NCBI RefSeq assembly: GCF_023701695.1
Contig: NZ_JAJOZC010000001.1
Location: 3,161,894 to 3,225,893 of the forward strand
Origin: Streptomyces sp. RKAG290
GTDB taxonomy: Bacteria; Actinomycetota; Actinomycetes; Streptomycetales; Streptomycetaceae
DNA length: 64,000 nucleotides
Reading direction: 5' to 3'
In this document: piece by piece, positions 1 to 8,039 of the stretch
Layout: every line of letters begins with the position of its first letter
Numbering within the stretch: position 1 is the stretch's first letter
Program-made: the position numbers and the translations under genes
The notes under the pieces: generated by a model
Seen by the model: the letters and a program-made list of their open reading frames with translations, nothing else
The model's database searches: none
Told to the model about the DNA's origin: nothing

Positions 1-489
1 CGCGGCATGAGCGAGAAGTCCGCGCTGCTCGCCGCCCGGATCGTGACGGTCGCCTTCATCACGCTCAGCATGCTCGTGGCCATCGAGGCGGACCACTTCG
101 GCGGCGTCCTCGGCATCATCGTCGCGCTCGTCGCCGCCGTCATGGGCCCCATCTCCATCCCCCTGCTGCTCGGACTGCTGCCCGCCTTCCGCAGGTTCGG
201 GCCGCGCGCGGCGCTCATCTCCTGGGCCGCGGGACTGATCGGGTACTGGATCGTCAAGTACGGGATCAGCAGCACCGACCAGACCACGGTCGTCCTCACC
301 CCGCTGGTGACCTCGCTGGTGCTCTACCTGGTGATCGGGCTGGTGAGCCCCGAGCCCAGCCCGGAGGCGGACGCGCTCGTCGCGGCGGTGTCCTCCGACG
401 GCGACGACGACGGCAGCGCCTACGCCGGGACCGGCGCCGTACCCGCACCCGTACGGGAGCAGCAGCCGGTGTCCAGGGCCGAGGACTGA
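1..489 (+). CDS. Sodium:solute symporter, C-terminal part (5' end outside window)
   Basis: The frame is open to the first base of the window, so the ATG at 7 is probably internal and the gene begins upstream. The visible 160 residues contain about four hydrophobic segments (roughly residues 10-28, 32-58, 68-86 and 96-113) followed by an acidic, alanine-rich cytoplasmic tail. The order of a short basic loop, paired helices and the SEKSALLAARIVTV stretch resembles the end of SSS-family sodium/solute symporters, which import a small organic solute with Na+ through the cytoplasmic membrane. The substrate cannot be told from this fragment. The family call rests on recognition of the C-terminal pattern only. 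A generic polytopic membrane protein remains possible. Confidence 0.55.
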   Translation, partial: RGMSEKSALLAARIVTVAFITLSMLVAIEADHFGGVLGIIVALVAAVMGPISIPLLLGLLPAFRRFGPRAALISWAAGLIGYWIVKYGISSTDQTTVVLTPLVTSLVLYLVIGLVSPEPSPEADALVAAVSSDGDDDGSAYAGTGAVPAPVREQQPVSRAED

Positions 490-657
490 GCCCCGCAGGC
501 CCGCACCGACGGCCGGCCCGTGTCCCGCGCCGGTTCGTGGGCAGGATGGTGGCCGTCGACCGAGAGGACACGGGCACCTGCCGCAAGACCCCTCCCCCCC
601 CAGCCGAGGAACAGCGCGACCGCCATCGGAACATCCCCCCACAAGCAGGAGGAAACA

Positions 658-1314
658 GTGTTGCGACGAACTCAGGCACTGATACTGGGCATTGCCACGG
701 CCGCCGCGGTCGCCGTGGTACCCGGTGCCGCCGTGCAGCAGTCCTCGGCCCAGGCAGCGGTCCGCAAGCAGGTGGACACCGACTACACCCTGCTGCGCCG
801 CAGCCCCGCCTCGTACGTCATCGGAACCGCCTACCGCGGCTGGACGGTCGACGTGCACGGCGACCAGGACAACGGCTACCGCTGGGGCCGCGTCTTCGGC
901 ACCATCAACACCTGTCTGTGGACGTACGCCGGCGCGGTCTCCGGCGACGGTGCCACCACCGACAGCTGCGGCGCGGCGGCCACCCTGCCGACCTCGGCGT
1001 TCACCAACGGACAGATCGGCGGCGGCACGTCGGACGGCGCCTCGGTGGCGACCGTGGCGGGGGCCGGCTGCGCCACCTGGGACGGCACGCACATCACCGG
1101 CTACGGGAACGTCAGCCCGTGGGACGTGCCGGCGACCGCGAGCACCCCGGTGCAGGGACAGGTGGCGCTCGGCCAGACGGTGCTGTGGCGCTACGTGTCC
1201 CGCGACGGCAACTTCGTCATGGTCCGGGACCCGCGCGGCGGCGGCACGGACGGCGTCGGGTTGCAGAGCTGGTACTTCATCCCGCGCAGCTGCCTGCCGA
1301 CCACCCTCCCCTGA
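658..1314 (+). CDS. Secreted protein of unknown function
   Basis: The start chosen is the GTG at 658, because AGGAGG lies directly upstream (646-651) and the protein then begins with a classical Sec signal peptide: two arginines, a hydrophobic alanine/valine core, and a likely cleavage site near the AQAA motif around residue 35. The mature part is about 185 residues and carries four cysteines, which could form two disulfides, and many Trp/Gly/Thr residues typical of small exported Streptomyces proteins. No catalytic motif is recognised. It is convergent with the phospholipase C gene and shares a bidirectional terminator with it. Function unknown; export is well supported. Confidence 0.75.
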   Translation: MLRRTQALILGIATAAAVAVVPGAAVQQSSAQAAVRKQVDTDYTLLRRSPASYVIGTAYRGWTVDVHGDQDNGYRWGRVFGTINTCLWTYAGAVSGDGATTDSCGAAATLPTSAFTNGQIGGGTSDGASVATVAGAGCATWDGTHITGYGNVSPWDVPATASTPVQGQVALGQTVLWRYVSRDGNFVMVRDPRGGGTDGVGLQSWYFIPRSCLPTTLP

Positions 1315-1322
1315 CAGGCGCC

Positions 1323-1361
1323 CGCGGGCCCGCCACCACCGATCACGGCGGCGGGCCCGCG
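1323..1361. terminator. Bidirectional terminator between convergent genes
   Basis: A perfect 12-bp inverted repeat (arms 1323-1334 and 1350-1361, core GCGGGCCCGCC) with a 15-base loop sits between the ends of two convergent genes. There is no clear T-run, as is common in Streptomyces, but stem strength and position argue for transcription termination from both sides. Confidence 0.7.
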
Positions 1362-1381
1362 CACGCGCGACCGCGCCCGGC

Positions 1382-2275
1382 TCAGCCGGTGGGGTTGTGC
1401 CGGATCAGCGACTCCACCAGTCCGGGCCGGGTCGCCGGGAAGTCCAGCGGGACGATGCCGAGCCCGGTCCAGCCCGAGGTGCCGGTGCCGTCGAGGAACG
1501 ACTGGACCTGCGGGTTGAGCCGGTCCGCGTTCCAGCGGGGCGGCATCAGCGCCGCGGTGCTCACGTAGTTCATGAACAGCTTCCCCGGCTGCGCGGCCGC
1601 CCGGCGGAACTGGTCCTCGATCTTCGGGTACTTGCCGAACGGCTCCGCCATGTAGTCGTCCTGGATGTCGAAGAGCGCGGGATCGGCGTAACGCACGCCG
1701 GGCAGACCCCCGTTGTCGGCGAGCAGCACCACCTTGCCGCGGGCCTGTCCCAGGGTCGGCAGCGCGGGATCGATGTGGAAGAGCGGCCGCCAGCCCTTGG
1801 CGTCGAGATACAGGTCGAAGATCCGGCGGAACGCCTCGTCGCTCTCCTCGGAGTACTCCTGCTTGACCCGCATCAGCACGGTCTCGGTGGGCCGCTGGTC
1901 CAGGAAGTCCCAGCAGGCGCCCAGCACATCGCCGAACATCAGGTTCTGGTACGAGGCGCCGTGATGGATCGCGAAGGAGTCACCGGTGATCCGGCAGCGC
2001 ACGTCGAGGAAGCGCAGCCCGCTGTTCAGCTGCTCGGCGATCGTGGTGTTCTGGCACTCGGTCCAGGGGCCGCCGTAGCGGGCGCCGGAGTCGTGCGAGC
2101 CGGGGACGGTCAGGCGCTGCAGCGCGGTGGCGTCCGGGATGCCGCTCATCCAGTCCTGCACGGTGCGGGCCTGCCGGGCCTCGGCACGGGCGGGCGCCGC
2201 GCCGAGAACGGCGGTGGCGGAAACGGCCAGTGCGCCGGCCAGGAAGTTCCGGCGGTTCGCTGTGTACGGGCTCAT
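1382..2275 (-). CDS. Phosphatidylinositol-specific phospholipase C, Tat-exported
   Basis: This 297-residue protein starts with a twin-arginine signal (NRRNFLAGALAV, cleavage near residue 32), so it is probably exported folded. The mature part has the PI-PLC fold signature: PGSHDSGA around residues 58-65 with the first catalytic histidine (about His61) followed by Asp, RFLDVR near 88-93, and AIHHG near 102-106 with the second catalytic histidine. Enzymes of this family cleave phosphatidylinositol to diacylglycerol and inositol phosphate outside the cell. Length fits bacterial PI-PLCs. It is transcribed away from the 5'-nucleotidase gene in the same orientation, with a terminator between, so it is probably monocistronic. 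The natural substrate was not determined. Confidence 0.88.
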   Translation of the reverse strand: MSPYTANRRNFLAGALAVSATAVLGAAPARAEARQARTVQDWMSGIPDATALQRLTVPGSHDSGARYGGPWTECQNTTIAEQLNSGLRFLDVRCRITGDSFAIHHGASYQNLMFGDVLGACWDFLDQRPTETVLMRVKQEYSEESDEAFRRIFDLYLDAKGWRPLFHIDPALPTLGQARGKVVLLADNGGLPGVRYADPALFDIQDDYMAEPFGKYPKIEDQFRRAAAQPGKLFMNYVSTAALMPPRWNADRLNPQVQSFLDGTGTSGWTGLGIVPLDFPATRPGLVESLIRHNPTG

Positions 2276-2378
2276 ACGGAAAGGCCTCCGGGGTGCCGTG
2301 GGGGGTCAGCTCCGGGATTATGACCGGCACACGTCACACAGGGAACAGGGTGCGGGCGCCCGCCATGCAGGACGGCGC

Positions 2379-2427
2379 GAAAACGACGGATGCGCGGGCC
2401 GGGGCATCGCCCCCGCCCGCGCATCCG
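2379..2427 (-). terminator. Intrinsic terminator of the 5'-nucleotidase gene
   Basis: A near-perfect 18-bp hairpin (arms 2387-2404 and 2410-2427, one mismatch, loop CATCG) lies just past the stop of the minus-strand 5'-nucleotidase gene. On the minus strand it is followed shortly by a TTTT run (AAAA at 2380-2383 on the plus strand). Confidence 0.75.
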
Positions 2428-2455
2428 CCGTGCGGTACGTCCTGCGTCCTGGGAC

Positions 2456-4339
2456 CTACTGGATGACCGTGATCCGGTCCGTCGCCGGCGGCGCCAGCGG
2501 CGCTGCGGCCGTGGAGTGCGCGGCCAGGTAGGCGTTGAACAGGTCCAGGTCGGAGGCGCCGACCAGCTTGTCGGTGCCCGCGCCGAGCGCCGCGAAGCCG
2601 TCGCCGCCGCCCGCCAGGAACTCGTTCATGGCGACGCGGTAGGACTTGGCGGGGTCGATCGCCGCACCGTTCAGCTTGATCGTGTCGGTGACCACCCGGG
2701 CCGCACCCGACTTCGTCATGTCCAGGGTGTACGTGAGGCCCTTCGACACCTGAAGGATCTTCGGGCTGGCCTCGTTGGCGCCGCTGACCTGCTGCTGGAG
2801 CGCGGTGACGAGCTGCGCACCGGTCAGGTTGACGACGTTCATCATGTTGGTGAAGGGCTGCACGGTGAACGACTCCCCGTACGTCACCACGCCGTCGCCC
2901 TCGCTGCCCGTCGTCTTGTAGACGAGGTCGGCGCGGATACCGCCCGGGTTCATGAAGGCGACGACCGCCCCGCCCTTGTCCGCCGGGGCCAGGCCCTCGA
3001 GCTGCGCGTCGGCGATCAGGTTCCCCAGCGGCTTCTCGGGGGCCGTGGAGCCGCGGCCGTTGATGTCGGCGGAGATGAAGCCCTGCGGCCGGTTCGCGAT
3101 CGGCGCCGCGAGGGTGTTCCAGCGCGCGATGAGCGCCGTCATGTCCGTGGCCGGGGCCTGGTCCCTGCTGACGACGTGGTTCACCGAGACCGGGTTCGCG
3201 GGCGCGGGGTGGTGCGGGTGCCCGTGGCGCTTCGACGCCGTCGGCGCCTTCACCGCCGTGCGCACGATGTCGTTGGTGCGACGGTCGTAGGTGAGCGTCG
3301 TGTCCGTGTACAGCTTGCCGAACGACGAGGCCGAGGTGACCAGGCGCGGGTTGCCCGCCGGGTCCGGAACCGTGCAGACGTACGCCTGGTGGGTGTGGCC
3401 CGTCACCAGCGCATCGACCTTCGGCGAGATGCCCTTGGCTATGTCGGTGATCGGCCCGGAGATGCCGTCACCGGCACCCGGGCTGTCGCAGTCGTAGTTG
3501 TACGAGGTCGAGGCGGGCGCGCCGCCCTCGTGGATCAGGGCGACGATGGACTTGACGCCCTGCCGGTCCAGCTCCTTGGCGTACTTGTTGACCGTCTCGA
3601 TCTCGTCGTGGAACTTCAGGCCCTTGACGCCGTTGGCGGTCACGATGTTCGGCGTGCCCTCCAGGGTCACCCCGATGAAGCCGACCTTGACGCCGTTCTT
3701 CTTCCACACGGTGTACGGCTTGAGGATCGGCTTGCCGGTCTTCTCGTCCGTCACATTGGCGGCCAGGTAGGGGAAGTCGGCGCCCTTGAACTTCTTGCCC
3801 TGCTCGTAGCACCCCTCGACCGGGTGGCAGCCGCCGTTCTGGAGGCGGGCCAGCTCGGTGGCGCCCTCGTCGAACTCGTGGTTGCCGACGCTCGTCACAT
3901 CGAGGTCGATCTTGTTGAGCGCCTCAATGGTCGGCTCGTCGTGGAAGAGCCCCGACAGCAGCGGGCTCGCGCCCACCATGTCGCCGCCTGCCGCGGTGAT
4001 GGAGTACGGGTGGCCCTTGCGCGCGGTGCGCAGCGAGGACGCCAGGTACTCCACGCCGCCGGCCGGAACGGCCTTCACCGTGCCGTCGGCCTGCGTCTCG
4101 CTGACCGTGCCGGCCGAGCCGGCCGGCGGCTCCAGGTTGCCGTGCAGGTCGTTGAAGGACAGCAGCTGTACGTCGACGGTCCGGGCCGGCGTGTGAGGGC
4201 CGTGGTCCTTGCCGTGCCCGTGTCCGCGCTCCTGCGCGCCGGCCGGCATGGCGGCGACGAGCGCTCCGACGGTGGCAAGACCGGCCGCGGCGGCGAGCAC
4301 CCGCCGGGTCGCACGGTTCTTCTGCGGTGTCGCTGACAT
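2456..4339 (-). CDS. Secreted 5'-nucleotidase / bifunctional metallophosphatase (UshA type)
   Basis: The 627-residue protein has an N-terminal signal peptide (basic start, alanine-rich core, MPAGAQ cleavage region) and then the two-domain 5'-nucleotidase fold. The metallophosphatase half shows FNDLHGNLEP, GGDMVGASPL, SVGNHEFDEG, LIHEGG and VTGHTHQ, which together supply the dimetal ligands and the catalytic His-Asp pair. The C-terminal nucleotide-binding half carries PGGIRADL and a YGESFTVQPFTN segment. Enzymes of this family dephosphorylate extracellular nucleotides so that phosphate and nucleoside can be taken up, which fits the pst-rich neighbourhood. No convincing PHO box was found upstream of its start. 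A His/Gly-rich linker lies just after the signal peptide. Confidence 0.92.
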   Translation of the reverse strand: MSATPQKNRATRRVLAAAAGLATVGALVAAMPAGAQERGHGHGKDHGPHTPARTVDVQLLSFNDLHGNLEPPAGSAGTVSETQADGTVKAVPAGGVEYLASSLRTARKGHPYSITAAGGDMVGASPLLSGLFHDEPTIEALNKIDLDVTSVGNHEFDEGATELARLQNGGCHPVEGCYEQGKKFKGADFPYLAANVTDEKTGKPILKPYTVWKKNGVKVGFIGVTLEGTPNIVTANGVKGLKFHDEIETVNKYAKELDRQGVKSIVALIHEGGAPASTSYNYDCDSPGAGDGISGPITDIAKGISPKVDALVTGHTHQAYVCTVPDPAGNPRLVTSASSFGKLYTDTTLTYDRRTNDIVRTAVKAPTASKRHGHPHHPAPANPVSVNHVVSRDQAPATDMTALIARWNTLAAPIANRPQGFISADINGRGSTAPEKPLGNLIADAQLEGLAPADKGGAVVAFMNPGGIRADLVYKTTGSEGDGVVTYGESFTVQPFTNMMNVVNLTGAQLVTALQQQVSGANEASPKILQVSKGLTYTLDMTKSGAARVVTDTIKLNGAAIDPAKSYRVAMNEFLAGGGDGFAALGAGTDKLVGASDLDLFNAYLAAHSTAAAPLAPPATDRITVIQ

Positions 4340-4549
4340 CGGTCCCCTTGTGAGTTCAGCGGGAGGTTTGAGAGTGGTGACGAGTCTGGAGACTGCGTGC
4401 CGCAGCCTAGAGTCAACGCGCGTAGCGCGACAGGTGTTTGGGGTTACGAACTGGTTGCCGACCGATCGGAACGGGGCCGTTCACCCTTATGGCGTACATA
4501 TGCGAGCAGAAACGTCACCGCCTGCATCAAGGCCGCAAATCTGTACGCC

Positions 4550-5620
4550 ATGGAAAGCAACACCACACCGAAGGCCGTCGTACCTGCTCAGCAGGGGTCA
4601 GGACTGCCGCCCGGCTTCCACGAGATGACCGACGGCCTCAAGTCGGACGTGCGGGGCGCGCATGTGCGCGCACAGCTCAAGGTCAACACCGAGATGCTCC
4701 GGATGTACTGGGAGATCGGGCGGACGATCCTGGAGCGGCAGCGCGGCGAGAAGTGGGGCACGAAGGTCATCGACCGGATCGCCACCGAGCTGCGGACCGA
4801 GTTCCCGAACCAGCGGGGGTTCAGCCGGTCCAACCTCCACTACATGCAGCAGATGGCCAGGACATGGCCCGACTCAATTGTCCAACAAGCCGTTGGACAA
4901 TTGCCCTGGGGCCACATCGTCACCCTCATGAGCAAGTGCAAGACCCGCTTCGAGCTGGACTTCTACGCCCAGCACGCCGTTCATCACGGCTGGTCCCGCG
5001 ACCACCTGGGCTCGATGATCCACAACAAGCTGCACCTCGCCGAGGGCGCCGCGGCCAACAACTTCGACGTCACGCTTCCCGCCGGCTCCGACGCGGCGAA
5101 GCAGATCTTCAAGGATCCGTACCGCCTCGACTTCACCGAGCTGGAGGGCCGGCCCGCCGAGCGGGATCTGGAGGATGCTCTCGTCACCCACCTGATCCGG
5201 TTCCTGACCGAGCTGGGGGTCGGCTTCGCCTTCGTCGGACGCCAGTACCCCGTCGTGGTCGGCGACAGTGAATACCGCATCGACCTGCTCTTCTACCACT
5301 GCAAGCTGCACTGCTACGTCGTGCTGGAGCTCAAGACCCGCAAGGCCCATCCCGAGCACTTCGGGCAGCTCGGCTTCTACGTCTCGGTGGTCGACGACCT
5401 GGTCCGCGACAAGGAGCGCGACGGGCCCACTCTCGGCATCCTCATCGCCGAGAGCCGCGACCGGGCGATGGTCGAGTACGCGCTGCGGGGCCACAACCAG
5501 CCCCTGGCCGTCAGCACGTACGCCGCACTGCCCGACGGGGTCCGCGCACTGCTACCCAGCGCCGAGGACCTCTCCCGCATCGCGGACGACGTGCTGCACA
5601 CCGCGCCCGACGCCAGGTGA
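4550..5620 (+). CDS. DUF1016 family PDDEXK nuclease (YhcG-like)
   Basis: The ATG at 4550 gives 356 residues; upstream in-frame sequence looks non-coding. Residues about 25-150 form the DUF1016 N-terminal helical domain, with the conserved SNLHYMQQMA and QLPWGH motifs. Residues about 185-345 are the PDDEXK nuclease domain: D245 in YRIDLLFYH, the E260-L-K262 pair in VVLELK, and a Q273-x3-Y277 helix motif. All core acidic/lysine residues are present, so it should be catalytically competent on DNA or RNA. Family members are widespread orphan nucleases often found in accessory or defence regions; the physiological substrate is not known to me. It stands alone, with no methylase or helicase partner. 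A perfect inverted repeat lies inside the coding sequence at 4875-4903. Confidence 0.88.
   Translation: MESNTTPKAVVPAQQGSGLPPGFHEMTDGLKSDVRGAHVRAQLKVNTEMLRMYWEIGRTILERQRGEKWGTKVIDRIATELRTEFPNQRGFSRSNLHYMQQMARTWPDSIVQQAVGQLPWGHIVTLMSKCKTRFELDFYAQHAVHHGWSRDHLGSMIHNKLHLAEGAAANNFDVTLPAGSDAAKQIFKDPYRLDFTELEGRPAERDLEDALVTHLIRFLTELGVGFAFVGRQYPVVVGDSEYRIDLLFYHCKLHCYVVLELKTRKAHPEHFGQLGFYVSVVDDLVRDKERDGPTLGILIAESRDRAMVEYALRGHNQPLAVSTYAALPDGVRALLPSAEDLSRIADDVLHTAPDAR
4875..4903. repeat. Perfect 12-bp inverted repeat inside the DUF1016 gene
   Basis: Arms CAATTGTCCAAC (4875-4886) and GTTGGACAATTG (4892-4903) flank the 5-base loop AAGCC. The palindrome is AT-rich against a very GC-rich gene and falls exactly on the codons for the conserved IVQQAVGQLPWGH region. 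Protein constraint may explain some of it, but not the perfect symmetry. Confidence 0.9.
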
Positions 5621-5690
5621 GCCGTTCCGGCCTGCGCCGGGTCCGGCGCCGACCGCCGTTCCGCACCCCCGTCCCCGTACGCTCGTAGAC

Positions 5691-6635
5691 ATGACGACTG
5701 ACGTACCCCTCCCGGCCCCCGGACGCGAGATCCAGACCCTCGACACACTCTCCCCCGACCAGGCGGGAGCCGTCTCCGAGCTCCTTGCCGAGGCGGCCCG
5801 GTCCGACGGCAGGCAGGCCGTGTCCGAGCAGGGGCGGCTGCAGTTGCGGGGCGGACACCGGGAAGGCGTGCGGCACTTCCTGCTGACCGCCGGGGACGTG
5901 CTGGTCGGGTACGCGCAGCTGGAGGACACCGATCCCGTCGAGGCGCCGGCCGCCGAGCTGGTCGTGCACCCCTCGCACCGCGGCCACGGGCACGGGCGGG
6001 CGCTCGGCGCGGCGCTGCTCGCCGCCACCGGCAAGCGGCTGCGGGTGTGGGCGCACGGCGGGCGGTCCGCGGCCCGCCACCTCGCGCAGGTACTCGGCCT
6101 CTCGCTCTTCCGCGAACTGCGCCAGCTGCGGCGCCCGTTGAGCCCGCTGGGCATCCCGGAGCCGGTACTGCCGCCGGGTGTCACCGTCCGTGCGTTCGTC
6201 CCGGGCCAGGACGACGCCGCCTGGCTCGCCGTGAACAGCGCCGCGTTCGCCCACCACCCCGAGCAGGGCTCACTGACCCAGCGCGACCTCGACGACCGCA
6301 AGGCCGAGCCCTGGTTCGACCCGAAGGGCTTCTTCCTCGCGGAGCGCGAGCCCGCCGACGGCGCCGACGCCGCCGAGCTGATCGGCTTCCACTGGACGAA
6401 GGTGCACGCCGAGGAGCAACTGGGCGAGGTGTACGTGGTCGGCATCCGGCCCGACGCGCAGGGCGGCGGCCTGGGCAAGGCCCTCACCGCGATCGGGCTG
6501 CGCCATCTCGCCGCCGAGGGGCTGCCCACCGCGATGCTCTACGTCGATGCGGACAACACCGCGGCCGTGACGGTGTACGAGCGGATGGGCTTCACCACCC
6601 ACGAGGTGGACCTGATGTACCGCACGGAGTCCTGA
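5691..6635 (+). CDS. mshD: Mycothiol synthase MshD (double GNAT domain)
   Basis: The 314-residue protein consists of two tandem GNAT domains (about residues 10-145 and 165-310), which is diagnostic of MshD. The acetyl-CoA-binding loops are visible as HPSHRGHGHGRALG in the first half and RPDAQGGGLGKALT in the second, and the ending YVDADNTAAVTVYERMGF is typical. MshD acetylates Cys-GlcN-Ins to form mycothiol, the main low-molecular-weight thiol of actinobacteria, in the cytoplasm. The ATG at 5691 was chosen because it gives the normal family length. A strong terminator follows, so it is probably transcribed alone. Confidence 0.93.
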   Translation: MTTDVPLPAPGREIQTLDTLSPDQAGAVSELLAEAARSDGRQAVSEQGRLQLRGGHREGVRHFLLTAGDVLVGYAQLEDTDPVEAPAAELVVHPSHRGHGHGRALGAALLAATGKRLRVWAHGGRSAARHLAQVLGLSLFRELRQLRRPLSPLGIPEPVLPPGVTVRAFVPGQDDAAWLAVNSAAFAHHPEQGSLTQRDLDDRKAEPWFDPKGFFLAEREPADGADAAELIGFHWTKVHAEEQLGEVYVVGIRPDAQGGGLGKALTAIGLRHLAAEGLPTAMLYVDADNTAAVTVYERMGFTTHEVDLMYRTES

Positions 6636-6654
6636 GCAGCCAGGACCCACTCGG

Positions 6655-6686
6655 GGGGCGGCGTCGCTTGACGCCGCCCCTTCTTT
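6655..6686 (+). terminator. Intrinsic terminator after mshD
   Basis: A perfect 11-bp stem (6655-6665 and 6670-6680, core GGGGCGGCGTC) with loop GCTT is followed by TTCTTT. It isolates mshD from the GntR operon downstream. Confidence 0.85.
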
Positions 6687-6694
6687 GCGCCACG

Positions 6695-6718
6695 CTTTCA
6701 CTACTCAATTAGTGAAAG
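6695..6718 (+). promoter_or_regulatory. Probable GntR (YtrA-type) operator
   Basis: Perfect 9-bp inverted repeat CTTTCACTA (6695-6703), 6-base spacer, TAGTGAAAG (6710-6718). It ends 8 bases before the ATG of the GntR gene and overlaps its promoter/leader. That position is expected for an autorepressed GntR-ABC operon. Confidence 0.65.
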
Positions 6719-6726
6719 GGGTGAAG

Positions 6727-7134
6727 ATGGCAGAGTCCGCAGCGGTCGAGTTCCGCATCGACCGGCGCAGCGGCGTCGCCACGTACCTCCAGATCGTCCA
6801 GCAGACCAAACAGGCCCTACGCCTGGGCCTGCTGGAGCCGGGCGACCGGCTGCCCACCGCACGTGAGGTCGTCGAGGCCACCGCCATCAACCCGAACACC
6901 GTGCTCAAGGCCTACCGGGAGCTGGAGCGCGAGGGCCTCGTCGAGGCCCGGCGCGGCCTCGGCACCTTCGTGACCCGCACTCTCGGCAGCGCGGCGGCAG
7001 CCGACGACGCACCGCTGCGCGCCGATCTCACCGACTGGGCCCGCCGCGCCCGCGCGGCCGGCCTGGACAAGGACGACGTGAGCGCGCTCTTCACCGCCGT
7101 ACTGGACAGCACATTCAAGGGGGACCAGGACTGA
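6727..7134 (+). CDS. GntR-family (YtrA subfamily) transcriptional regulator
   Basis: The start chosen is the ATG at 6727, preceded by a purine-rich AAAGGGGTGAAG; a GTG two codons earlier is an alternative. The 135-residue protein is a short winged-helix GntR regulator: DNA-binding domain at about residues 10-80 with the LPTAREVVEATAINPNTVL recognition region and a GLGTFVT wing. It has no large effector domain, only a short helical tail, as in the YtrA group. Such regulators normally control the ABC transporter genes next to them. Its stop codon overlaps the ATG of the ATPase gene, and a perfect palindrome just upstream is the probable autoregulatory site. Confidence 0.9.
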   Translation: MAESAAVEFRIDRRSGVATYLQIVQQTKQALRLGLLEPGDRLPTAREVVEATAINPNTVLKAYRELEREGLVEARRGLGTFVTRTLGSAAAADDAPLRADLTDWARRARAAGLDKDDVSALFTAVLDSTFKGDQD

Positions 7135-8039
7135 TGACAGGTGCAGCGATCGAGGCCGACGGCCTCGGCATGAAGTACCGCCGCAGAGGCGGTGGCTGGG
7201 CGCTGCGCGACTGCTCCTTCCGGCTGCCGGCCGGTCGCGTCTGCGCGCTCGTCGGCCCCAACGGCGCCGGGAAGTCCACCCTGCTCGGTCTCGCCGCAGG
7301 CTTCCTCCGGCCGGCCGAGGGAACCCTGCGGGTGCTGGGCTCGACGCCCGCCGAGGCCCGCGGCCGGATGGCCTTCGTGGCCCAGGACAAGCCGCTGTAC
7401 CCGCAGTTGACCGTCGCCGAGACCCTCTGGGCGGGAGCCGAGCTGAACCCGGCCACCTGGGACCGGGAAGCCGCCGAGCGCATCGCCGAACCGCTCTCCG
7501 CGGATGCGAAGGTCCGCACCCTGTCCGGCGGCCAGCGCACCCGGCTCGCCCTGGCCCTCGCCCTCGGCAAGCGCCCCGAACTGCTCCTGCTGGACGAGCC
7601 GATGGCCGACCTCGACCCGCTCGCACGGCACCAGCTGATGGGTGCCCTGATGGTGGAGGCCGCCGAACACTCCACCACCATCGTGATGTCCTCCCACATC
7701 CTCACCGAGCTGGAGGGCTCCTGCGACTACCTCCTGCTCGTCGACGGCGGCCGGATCCGCCTGGGCGGCGAGACGGACGACCTGCTCGCCGCGCACACCC
7801 TGCTCACCGGCCCCGTCCGGGACCTCGCCCCGCACACCGTCGTCGAGTCCCGCACCACGGGGCGACAGCTGACCGCCCTCGTCCGGAAGGAGGGCCCGGT
7901 GGACAACTCGGCCTGGGAGAGCACCGAACCGTCCCTGGAGGAGCTGCTGCTGGCACATCTGCGGTCGCCCGATGCACCCTCGCTCCTCACGCCGAGCGCG
8001 GATGCGCGGATGATCCGTGAGTCGGTGAGCGCGGCATGA
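7134..8039 (+). CDS. ABC transporter ATP-binding protein
   Basis: Contains a full ABC ATPase domain in the first 215 residues: Walker A GPNGAGKST, Q-loop VAQDKPL, signature LSGGQRTRLALAL, Walker B ELLLLDEP and a switch histidine in MSSHILTEL. The remaining 85 residues form a non-conserved tail. It energises export (or drug/lantibiotic sensing) with the permease encoded next, whose start codon overlaps its stop (ATGA at 8036). It is translationally coupled to the GntR gene as well. The substrate is unknown; GntR-YtrA neighbours suggest response to cell-envelope-active compounds, which is an inference from other YtrA systems. Confidence 0.92.
   Translation: MTGAAIEADGLGMKYRRRGGGWALRDCSFRLPAGRVCALVGPNGAGKSTLLGLAAGFLRPAEGTLRVLGSTPAEARGRMAFVAQDKPLYPQLTVAETLWAGAELNPATWDREAAERIAEPLSADAKVRTLSGGQRTRLALALALGKRPELLLLDEPMADLDPLARHQLMGALMVEAAEHSTTIVMSSHILTELEGSCDYLLLVDGGRIRLGGETDDLLAAHTLLTGPVRDLAPHTVVESRTTGRQLTALVRKEGPVDNSAWESTEPSLEELLLAHLRSPDAPSLLTPSADARMIRESVSAA

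Noticed and set aside
2390..4336. A 648-codon plus-strand frame opposite the 5'-nucleotidase
   Set aside because: Arg/Val/Gly-rich shadow; the minus strand has all metallophosphatase motifs.
4489..4510. A PHO-box-like half site (GTTCACCCTTA) between the 5'-nucleotidase and DUF1016 genes
   Set aside because: Only one unit fits; the next 11 bases do not, and its orientation faces the nuclease gene rather than the phosphatase.
4550..5620. DUF1016 gene as part of a restriction-modification system
   Set aside because: No methyltransferase, specificity or helicase gene is nearby; neighbours are housekeeping genes.
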